Shown here piece after piece: positions 1 through 7,200 of a stretch of 25,954 nucleotides of DNA. Source of the stretch: Desulfotignum sp. (GTDB taxonomy: Bacteria > Desulfobacterota > Desulfobacteria > Desulfobacterales > Desulfobacteraceae); assembly GCA_021737445.1 (NCBI GenBank), contig JAIPDY010000014.1, positions 1 through 25,954 on the forward strand, read 5' to 3'. The translations under genes and the position numbers were made by a program. Position 1 is the stretch's first letter, and each line of letters begins with the position of its first letter. The notes below the pieces were generated by a model. It searched no databases and was not told the origin of the DNA. It saw only the letters and a program-made list of their open reading frames with translations.

Positions 1-2
1 CT

Positions 3-809
3 GTAACAATCTGCCTTGCTGTCGTCAAAAGCAGGGTGGGGGAATTTGAACAGAACCTGAACACCTGCCTTGATGCCGTCCGGGCCGCAGGCCGAAAAAA
101 AGCGGATATAGTGGTGTTTCCGGAAATGAATCTTACCGGGTATGGGGCAGGCCATCAGGTGAATGACATTGCCCGGGCCATAGAAACGGACCTGATCCAG
201 ACATTTCAGCAGCTGTCTGATCAGCTGAATCTGGCAATCCTGGCAGGTCTGGCTGAAAAGGCGGATGACAAAAAGACATATGGGTCCCATCTGGTGTTTG
301 TTCCCCATACCCCCCACGACAAGTATCGAAAACTGCACATTCCCCCCAATGAACAGGGGGTTTTCACTCCAGGCACCCGTATTCCGGTGTTTGAACACGG
401 CGGCATCCGGTTTGGGATACAGCTTTGCTATGATGCCCATTTTCCGGAATTATCCACTGCCATGGCCCTGCAGCAGGCGGATCTCATCATTTTGCCCCAT
501 GCATCCCCCAGGGGAACCCCGGAACAGAAATTTGTCTCCTGGATGCGGCATCTGCCTGCCAGAGCCTTTGATAACGGGGTGTTTATCGCTGCAGTAAACC
601 AGACCGGAGACAATGGAGCAGGATTACAATTTTCCGGGCTGGCTGTAGCTGTCGGGCCGGACGGAAACCTGATATCCAGGTCCCTGGTACAAGGAGATCA
701 TCTGCATTTTGTGACACTTGATCCGGGCCTGCTTGCCCATGTCCGGTCCCACCGGATGCGGTATTTTCTTCCCTTCCGCCGCAATGATCTTTTCCCGGTT
801 AATTTTTGA
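3..809 (+). CDS. Carbon-nitrogen hydrolase (nitrilase superfamily), 5'-truncated
   Basis: Amidase or nitrilase-type hydrolase acting on a non-peptide C-N bond; substrate unknown. The reading frame is open to the left edge, and residues before the first in-window start (GTG at 36) already match the family's opening strand (VTICLAVVKSRVGEFEQN), so the true start lies upstream. The Glu-Lys-Cys catalytic triad is visible: Glu at bases 123-125 in FPEMNLTGYG, Lys at 330-332 in KYRKLHIP, and Cys at 426-428 in QLCYDAHFPE. About 268 codons are present, close to full length for the family (260-290). The C-terminus overlaps the last 11 bases of mlaA on the other strand. The family is clear; the substrate cannot be read from this sequence. 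Confidence 0.88.
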   Translation, partial: VTICLAVVKSRVGEFEQNLNTCLDAVRAAGRKKADIVVFPEMNLTGYGAGHQVNDIARAIETDLIQTFQQLSDQLNLAILAGLAEKADDKKTYGSHLVFVPHTPHDKYRKLHIPPNEQGVFTPGTRIPVFEHGGIRFGIQLCYDAHFPELSTAMALQQADLIILPHASPRGTPEQKFVSWMRHLPARAFDNGVFIAAVNQTGDNGAGLQFSGLAVAVGPDGNLISRSLVQGDHLHFVTLDPGLLAHVRSHRMRYFLPFRRNDLFPVNF

Positions 810-1602
810 TCTGCTGTCTTCTGTTCTGAATATAGGCATTTCGGATGGCTGTATAGGGATCCAGGGCCGCTTTTTTCAACGCCTCGTAATCACCGATATG
901 AAATGATGTCCGATTGATCATATCAACGATGTCAAGTCCCCATTCAAGCTCCCAGGGCTCTGCATAATTGACCGGGGTGATAAAGTAGTCCCCTGCCCTG
1001 CCCAAAAGATCCCGGAAGGTGCTGGGCCCAAGTACCGGAAGCACAAGGTAGAACCCCTCTTTGATCTTGTAACTTCCCAGGGTCTGACCCAGGTCTTCGG
1101 TCTGGGTGCGCATACCCAGATATTTCTGTGCCGGCTGGGTGAAACCCAGGATACCGGCGGTGGAATTGACCAGAAAGATACCTATTTCATCTGATGCCTG
1201 TGTCAGTTTTCCCTGGAAAAGATTGTTTGCGAACCGGACCGGAAACATAAGGTTGTGAAAAAAATTACGGATACCGGTTCTGGCAGATGTGGGCACCACA
1301 GCCTTATAACCTTTTGCAAGGGGTTTGAGTACCCAGAAGTAGAGTTTGTCGTTCACCTCATACATAGCATAATTAAAATAATATATGGGGTCAGCCACCT
1401 GGACGGTATGTTCTCCCCCGTTTTGATATTCCTCAAACAGGTCATCTTCAAACCCCTCCTGTTCAACCCCTGGGTCAGCCTGTTTTGGTGAAATCACCGG
1501 TTCTCCTGAAGTTGTGTCTGATGCCCACACAGGTGAACCCATGGCTGTAAAAACAAAAATCCCCAGAAACAGCAGAACCTGATATTTTTTTTTCATCTTC
1601 AT
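799..1602 (-). CDS. mlaA: MlaA/VacJ outer-membrane phospholipid transport protein
   Basis: MlaA removes mislocalised phospholipid from the outer leaflet of the outer membrane and hands it to the periplasmic Mla pathway. The 267-residue product carries the family landmarks in order: DPIYYFNYAMYEVNDKLYFW, NFFHNLMFPVRFANNLFQGK, NSTAGILGF, GQTLGSYKIKEGFYLVLP and LGPSTFRD. The N-terminus is a signal peptide ending VWA-SD, a signal peptidase I site; there is no lipobox cysteine, unlike E. coli MlaA, which is a lipoprotein. The SD AAGGA lies 3 nt before the ATG at 1602 and 9 nt before the ATG at 1596, so the protein may start two residues later. It is the last gene of the mlaEFD-A operon, 54 nt after mlaD. 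Confidence 0.92.
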   Translation of the reverse strand: MKMKKKYQVLLFLGIFVFTAMGSPVWASDTTSGEPVISPKQADPGVEQEGFEDDLFEEYQNGGEHTVQVADPIYYFNYAMYEVNDKLYFWVLKPLAKGYKAVVPTSARTGIRNFFHNLMFPVRFANNLFQGKLTQASDEIGIFLVNSTAGILGFTQPAQKYLGMRTQTEDLGQTLGSYKIKEGFYLVLPVLGPSTFRDLLGRAGDYFITPVNYAEPWELEWGLDIVDMINRTSFHIGDYEALKKAALDPYTAIRNAYIQNRRQQIKN

Positions 1603-1656
1603 TTTTCCTTATAACTAAAAATTAATGCGGATCAATTTAACCATGAAGAAACAAGG

Positions 1657-2109
1657 TTACTGGGCGGTGACACGGAAAAAAAATTTCCTGATCAATGATT
1701 CAATATCAAGAGATGATTCTGTATTTTCAATTTCATCCCCGTGTTCCAGCATCATGTCTGAACCGCCGGGGAGAATGTCTATATTTTTTTCGCCGATGAT
1801 ACCAGCGGTTTTTATGGATGCAATGCTGTCTTCAGATATGGTAATGTTCTTGTCGATATCAAATGTCACCTTTGCCACCAGGTGTCTGGTATCGATACTG
1901 ATTGTTGACACATGACCGATTTTGACCCCGGCAAGCTCCACACCCGCCCCTTCTTTCAGACCGGATACTGAAGAAAAATATCCATGCACAGTATACCTGT
2001 TTTTGAAAAACCGGGAAAAATCCCCGACCACAATCAGCAGATATCCTGCACAGACCATTGTGATAATCACAAAAATCCCCACATAAAAATTGCGTTTTGC
2101 TTCATTCAT
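1657..2109 (-). CDS. mlaD: MlaD-type MCE domain protein
   Basis: Inner-membrane anchored MCE protein that forms the periplasmic lipid-binding ring of the Mla ABC transporter. The 150 residues comprise a short cytoplasmic start, one transmembrane helix (about 9-28) and one MCE domain (about 38-115) containing the signature VSGLKEGAGVELAGVKIGHV and the later TAGIIGEKNIDI strand. Length is typical of single-MCE MlaD proteins. The ATG overlaps the mlaF stop by 4 nt, indicating translational coupling. In E. coli mlaC and mlaB follow; here the next gene is mlaA. Confidence 0.93.
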   Translation of the reverse strand: MNEAKRNFYVGIFVIITMVCAGYLLIVVGDFSRFFKNRYTVHGYFSSVSGLKEGAGVELAGVKIGHVSTISIDTRHLVAKVTFDIDKNITISEDSIASIKTAGIIGEKNIDILPGGSDMMLEHGDEIENTESSLDIESLIRKFFFRVTAQ

Positions 2110-2852
2110 ACAAAATAATCCTTTCCCTGGATAAAGGCATGCACCTTGCCTGTTTTTGAGTGCAGTATCTCCTGTCCGGTGCCTTCAAAAATGATGACCC
2201 CTTCGTCCAGCAAAGCAATATGCTGGGCCAGATCAAATATGTCAGGGATGTCATGACTCACTATCACAGCGGTAAAACCAAATTTTTTCTGATATTGTCT
2301 GATCATATGGTGGACATTATTTTTGCGCACCGGATCCAGTCCGGTGGTGGGCTCATCAAACAAAATTATTTCGGGATCTGTAACAAGGGCCCGGGCCAGG
2401 GCCACCCGCTTGCGCATGCCTCCGGAAAGCTCGGACGGATATTTCTGGTCAATGCCCTCTATACTCAACTGGGACATCCGGGTATGGACCTTTTTTTTTA
2501 TCTGCATCTTTGACATCCGGGATGTTTCTGAAAGGGGCAGTGCAATGTTGTCAAATACGGTGAGAAAATCAAACAGGGCATTGTCCTGGAACATGTAGCT
2601 CATGGTTTTTTTTAATGCCAGAGCTTTTTCTCCGGGAAGATGGTTCAAGGGCTCCCCCTGTATCAGCACCTGGCCAAAATCCTCTTTTACCAGGCCGGCA
2701 ATGTGTTTGAGTAAAACCGACTTTCCTGTCCCGCTTTTACCGATGACAGCCGTGATACAGCCTTTGGGTATGGACAGGTTCACCCCTCTGAGGACCTCCT
2801 GGGAACCAAATCGTTTTTTTACATCCTTGAATTCAATAAATGGGGTTGTCAT
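2106..2852 (-). CDS. mlaF: MlaF ABC transporter ATPase
   Basis: Cytoplasmic ATPase driving phospholipid transport through MlaE. All nucleotide-binding motifs are intact in 248 residues: Walker A GKSGTGKS (38-45), Q-loop near MFQDNALFD (88-96), signature LSGGMRKR (142-149), Walker B IILFDEPTTGLD (162-173) and switch His200 in VSHD. The MRKRVALARA stretch is typical of the MlaF/Ttg2A/MKL subgroup. It lies 3 nt after mlaE and overlaps mlaD by 4 nt. Confidence 0.95.
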   Translation of the reverse strand: MTTPFIEFKDVKKRFGSQEVLRGVNLSIPKGCITAVIGKSGTGKSVLLKHIAGLVKEDFGQVLIQGEPLNHLPGEKALALKKTMSYMFQDNALFDFLTVFDNIALPLSETSRMSKMQIKKKVHTRMSQLSIEGIDQKYPSELSGGMRKRVALARALVTDPEIILFDEPTTGLDPVRKNNVHHMIRQYQKKFGFTAVIVSHDIPDIFDLAQHIALLDEGVIIFEGTGQEILHSKTGKVHAFIQGKDYFV

Positions 2853-2855
2853 GAT

Positions 2856-3650
2856 CTACACCAGAAAAGAGGTGATTACATAATCACAGATCAAAATACA
2901 GACACAGGACTGCACCACTGCCCTGGTGGTTGCCAGAGACACTCCTTTTGCCCCGAATTCACCCTGGCGGTTTAAATGGGAATAGTATCCCCTGTAACTG
3001 CAGACAGTAATGACCACCAGGGCAAAAACAACGGATTTAAAAAAGCCCCCCCAGATATCAGCTATGTTTACGCTCTGAATCACCTTGTCCATGTAGAGGG
3101 TTTCGTTTATTCCCAGAAGCAGTGATCCTGACAGGTATCCGCCCAGTATTCCCACCACATCAAAAAGGGCGGTCAACAAAGGAAAACTGATGATGGCTGC
3201 CACTATCCTGGGGGTAAACACAAAACGGACAGGATTTATGTGCATGGTGAACAACGCATCAATCTGTTCTGACATGCGCATGACCCCTATTTCGGCTGTC
3301 ATGGCTGACCCGGCCCTGGCCGTGATCATGATGGCGGTGAGAACCGGTCCCAGTTCCCGGATCAGGGTCAGGGCAACCGCAGCTCCCAGGACAGCTTCAG
3401 ACCCGAATGTCACCAGGGTGTAATATCCCTGAAGCCCTAAAACCATACCTGTGAAAATGCCGGTGAGCAAAATGACAAAAAAGGATCTGGCTCCGATAAA
3501 CAAAATCTGATCCAACACCTTGCCCGCCTGAAAAGGTGTGACAAATATCTGCCGGATACCGGAAGCAAAAAACAGAAACATTCTGCCCGCAGATTCGATA
3601 TGTTTTGAAAAAAATCTGCCGATGGGCTCAAAGAAACAGGTTCTCATCAT
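2856..3650 (-). CDS. mlaE: MlaE-type permease
   Basis: Multi-span inner-membrane permease of the Mla phospholipid ABC transporter. Family hallmarks include GMVLGLQGYYTLVTFGSE, IRELGPVLTAIMITARAGSAMTAEIGVMRMSEQIDAL and the RGYYSHLNRQGEFGAKGVSLATTRAVV tail. The frame can be read back to an ATG at 3788, but that start has no ribosome-binding site, and the added 46 residues would cover the divergent promoter region and its palindrome. Starting at 3650 (or the adjacent ATG at 3647) gives 263-264 residues, the family's usual length, so that start is preferred; its SD is weak. First gene of the mlaEFD-A operon. Confidence 0.93.
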   Translation of the reverse strand: MMRTCFFEPIGRFFSKHIESAGRMFLFFASGIRQIFVTPFQAGKVLDQILFIGARSFFVILLTGIFTGMVLGLQGYYTLVTFGSEAVLGAAVALTLIRELGPVLTAIMITARAGSAMTAEIGVMRMSEQIDALFTMHINPVRFVFTPRIVAAIISFPLLTALFDVVGILGGYLSGSLLLGINETLYMDKVIQSVNIADIWGGFFKSVVFALVVITVCSYRGYYSHLNRQGEFGAKGVSLATTRAVVQSCVCILICDYVITSFLV

Positions 3651-3710
3651 GTATTGTCTTATAACTGATCTATAAGAAAAACACAAGAAATAGAAACCGA
3701 TAAAAAACTG

Positions 3711-3743
3711 TTGACACGTAAGCAAAAAAACAATACGTATAAA
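3711..3743 (+). promoter_or_regulatory. Candidate promoter for the RHH-activase operon
   Basis: A consensus -35 TTGACA sits at 3711-3716. The -10 is not clear: TATAAA at 3738-3743 is 21 nt away, and the 17-nt position (3734-3739, TACGTA) is poor. The -10 region coincides with the palindrome ATACGTAT (3733-3740), and a 27-bp inverted repeat follows at once, so a repressor bound here would block transcription. Promoter strength is a guess. Confidence 0.35.
3733..3740. promoter_or_regulatory. ATACGTAT palindrome, upstream copy
   Basis: A self-complementary 8-mer at the expected -10 position of the RHH-activase operon. The same 8-mer occurs twice more inside the downstream RHH-like gene (4084-4091 and 4104-4111), and I saw no other copy in the window. 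Its proposed role as an operator half is inference. Confidence 0.4.
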
Positions 3744-3746
3744 CCT

Positions 3747-3773
3747 GTTCATCATTAAAAAATAATGATGAAC
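3747..3773. repeat. Perfect 27-bp inverted repeat in the mlaE/RHH intergenic region
   Basis: Arms GTTCATCATTA (3747-3757) and TAATGATGAAC (3763-3773) are exact reverse complements around an AAAAA centre. It lies between the TTGACA -35 and the ribosome-binding site AAGGAGG (3794-3800) of the downstream operon. There is no T-run after it on either strand, so it does not look like a terminator. An operator, or a hairpin in the 5' leader, fits better. Confidence 0.85.
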
Positions 3774-3805
3774 ATAAAGCCAAACCATGTTACAAGGAGG
3801 GCGGC

Positions 3806-4279
3806 ATGGCCCAGAAAATCACCTTAAGCATACCTGACATGCTCCATGAAAGACTCAAGGAGTGGCGGGACAGTTTTAATTTTTCAAAAATGTTCCAGGA
3901 TGCTGTCACAGATGCGATCCAGAAAAAAGAGGAGTTCCAGAAACGGTTTTCCCAGGAATTTGATATGTCTGAGGTTGTTAAACGGCTGCAAAAAGAAAAG
4001 CAGGCCTGGGTCAGACAGTTTTACCGGCTGGGCCGCAAAGAGGGGGAAAAATGGGGAAAATCCGCTCATTTTGAAGATCTGTTATACGTATTGCATATAC
4101 CTGATACGTATGAACTGGTTCAAGACAGCCGGCTCAAGGATTACTTTGACAATACTATGGGAAAATATGGGGTGGACCGGTTTACCATCGGTGGAAGCGC
4201 GGACCACAAGAAAATGTTTCTGGACGGCTGGATAAACGGTGTAAAGGAATTCTGGAATCAGGTAAAGGAATCATTATAA
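3806..4279 (+). CDS. Ribbon-helix-helix-like protein of unknown function
   Basis: The product has 157 residues. The first 45 read like a ribbon-helix-helix DNA-binding domain: strand KITLSIP (4-10), helix LHERLKEWRDSF, then helix NFSKMFQDAVTDAIQKKEEF. The rest is charged and helical (QKRFSQEFDMSEVVKRLQKE, QFYRLGRKEGEKWGK) and ends in an aromatic segment with GWINGVKEFW. I do not recognise the C-terminal part. The SD AAGGAGG is 5 nt before the ATG, a strong site. The stop is followed after one base by the ATG of the giant activase, so the two are almost certainly cotranscribed. An autoregulator acting on the upstream palindromes is the simplest inference; the N-terminal fold could also serve dimerisation only. 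Confidence 0.75.
   Translation: MAQKITLSIPDMLHERLKEWRDSFNFSKMFQDAVTDAIQKKEEFQKRFSQEFDMSEVVKRLQKEKQAWVRQFYRLGRKEGEKWGKSAHFEDLLYVLHIPDTYELVQDSRLKDYFDNTMGKYGVDRFTIGGSADHKKMFLDGWINGVKEFWNQVKESL
4084..4111. repeat. Two further ATACGTAT palindromes, 20 bp apart
   Basis: Copies at 4084-4091 and 4104-4111 lie inside the RHH-like coding region, in different codon phases, so they do not come from a repeated peptide. The 20-bp start-to-start distance is about two helical turns. Together with the copy at 3733-3740 this makes three in about 380 bp. Function as a secondary operator is inference. Confidence 0.4.
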
Positions 4280-4280
4280 A

Positions 4281-7200
4281 ATGGAATATGCAATTGCCGG
4301 TATTGATGTTGGATCTGTTTCAGTGAGTGTTGCTGTCATTGATGACCATAAAAATCTGCTTCACAAAGCTTCAGCGTTTCATCACGGGAATGTCAGGCAC
4401 TGTCTGTCTGTATTATTGTCCCATGAGACAGTGACCCGTGCAGCATACGTGGCGGTCACCGATGCCACCCCGGAATTTGTGTTCTGCCATGACCGGTTTG
4501 ATGAACAGGTGGCGATCATCCGGGCTGCCAGAGCTTTTCATAAAATCGGGTTTGATACCCTCCTCCATGTCGGGGGAGAAAAATTTTCCCTAAGCCTGTT
4601 TGATGCACAAGGAAATTATACCGGGGCCAGGCATAACACCTCCTGTGCTGCCGGCACCGGCAGCTTTCTGGATCAGCAGGCCAGGCGGCTGAACCTGAAA
4701 GGCTCCAATGAAATCAGTGAAAATGCGTTAAAAAACAGGCAGCAGCGGCCTGATATTGCCACCCGGTGTGCGGTGTTTGCCAAAACCGATCTGATCCATG
4801 CCCAGCAGGAAGGCTATAACATTGAACAGATCTGTGACGGCCTCTGCCACGGACTGGCCAAAAACATTGCCAACACGCTGTTTAAAGGGTGCACCCTTTC
4901 AGGGAAAATTATTTTTTGCGGAGGCGTTTCCAAAAACATTGCCGTGACCCGGTACCTGGAATCGATTTTAGATACCGGCCTGACCATTGACGACTGTTCC
5001 CAGGTGTATGGGGCGGCAGGTGCCGCCTTCTGTCTCTGGGACCGGTTGCAGAAAAAGAGCATGACACGCAGATCTTTTGATTCGCCCCAGGCTTTTTTCA
5101 AAGACACATACAGAAAAGACAGCTACCTGTATCCGGCGTTATCTTTAACATTGTCAGATTATCCTGAATTTTCCTGTTACAGGCAGTTTGTCCATGACGG
5201 GGTTGAGGTTGAAATTTATACTGACCCGGCCCGGGTGGATCTGTCCTCCACCTTTTTGGGCCTGGATGTGGGTTCCACCAGCACCAAAAGCATTCTGATC
5301 AACCAGGACAAGGTGCCTGTTATGGGCTGTTACACCAAGACCGCATCCCGCCCGGTCCAGGCGGTCCAGATAATATTTGAGGCCATGGACAGGTTCATGG
5401 CCGGGCATAATCTGCAAGTGGTTGTTAAGGGATGCGGAACCACAGGGTCAGGCCGCCGCATCAGCGGCAGAATCATCGGTGCGGACATAGAGCCTGATGA
5501 AATCACGGCCCATGCCACTGCAGCCGTGAATCTGAACAAAGATGTGGACACCATCATTGAGATCGGTGGCCAGGATGCCAAATTCACCCTGCTCAGGGAC
5601 GGCCGGGTCACCGCCTCTGTAATGAACACCGTTTGCGCCGCCGGCACTGGCAGTTTCATTGAAGAGCAGGCCCAGAAACTGTCGTGTCCCCTTTCAGAAT
5701 ATTCAGAAAAAGCAGAAGGGGTCAATGCCCCGGTGTCCAGTGACCGGTGCACGGTTTTCATGGAACGAGACATCAATTTTTTTCTGGCTGAAGGGTATGA
5801 AAAAAATGAGATCCTTGCGTCTGTGCTCCATTCGGTGAGAGACAATTACCTGACCAAAGTGGCCACCGTGGGCCGAATCGGCAACTGTATTCTTTTTCAG
5901 GGGGCAACTGCAAGAAACAGAGCTTTGGTGGCGGCTTTTGAACAAAAATTGCAAAAACCGATCCATGTGTCCCAGTTCTGTCATCTGACCGGTGCCCTGG
6001 GTGTGGCCCTTCTGGCCAGAGAAGAGCAGATCCCAAAAACACAGTTTCGCGGCTTTGATTTGTGGCAAAAAAAGATCCCGGTCCACCAGGAGGTCTGCCA
6101 GTTGTGCACCAACCACTGCAAACTCACCATTGCCCATGTGGATGGCCGGCCCCAGGCCTATGGGTTCTTGTGCGGCAGAGATTATGACACACAAAAAATG
6201 GTTCCTGTAAAAAACCGGTATAACCTTACAAAGCTTCGGAAAAAAAATCTTCGGCCCATGGAAACGCCCCCTCAGACTGACGGGCCGACTCTGGGTATCC
6301 CGGCGGCCCTTCACCTGTTTGAGGACCTTGAATTCTGGGAACTGTTTTTTTCTCTTGTGGGAATTAAAACCATTGTCAGCCGCAACCTGAAACAGCCGGT
6401 GACCCTGGGAAAAACCCTTGCCAAAGCGGAGTTCTGTGCACCGGTCATGGCCCTGCACGGCCATGTGGCCCATCTTCTAAAAAAAGCGGATTATCTGTTT
6501 CTGCCTTTTTATTTTGAAGACAGACCGGATCAAAAACGGATCCGGCGACAGCACTGTTATTACACCCAGTTCACCCCGTCGGTCATTGCCTGCCTGGATA
6601 AATGTGATGAAAACCGTCTGGTGATGCCCACCATCAAATATCTGTACACCGGTCTTCACACCAAAATGGCCCTGTACCGGGCCTTAAAACAGATATCACC
6701 GGACCGGACAGTTTCCTTTTTTGATATCCACACTGCCTGGGAAAAAGCCCTGGAGTTCCGCAAACAAAACCAGGCAAGTTTGTCCTCTCTTTTCCAGGCC
6801 CAGGCAGGCCCGGGTGTCAGAGTGCTGTTGCTGGGACGTCCCTACACAGTTTTGCCAGATACCATGAACCACCATATCCCCCAGATATTTGAAAAAATGG
6901 GTGTCCAGACCTTTTTCCAGGATATGCTGGATACCACAGGCATCGATTTCACCCCTATCCAGCCGCTGCTTTCGGAAATCCACTGGAAATACGCGGCCCG
7001 GATCCTGGAAGCCGCATGGGCTGCAGCAATGACAGATGGGATATATCCAGTCTATATCACGTCATTCAAGTGTTCACCAGATGCTTTCGGGGTGACATAT
7101 TTCAAACAGATCATGGAGCGGTCCAACAAGCCCTATCTTGTGCTGGAGCTGGATGAACATGATTCCAGTGTAGGGTATGAGACCAGAATTGAAGCGGCAG

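Noticed and set aside
3651..3788. 46-codon N-terminal extension of mlaE to an upstream ATG
   Set aside because: The upstream ATG has no SD, the added residues do not resemble MlaE, and they would cover the divergent control region and palindrome. The start at 3650 gives family length.
5703..6473. 256-codon minus-strand open frame inside the activase gene
   Set aside because: It lies antisense to strongly conserved ASKHA coding sequence and its translation shows no domain; it is a shadow of the high-GC codon use.
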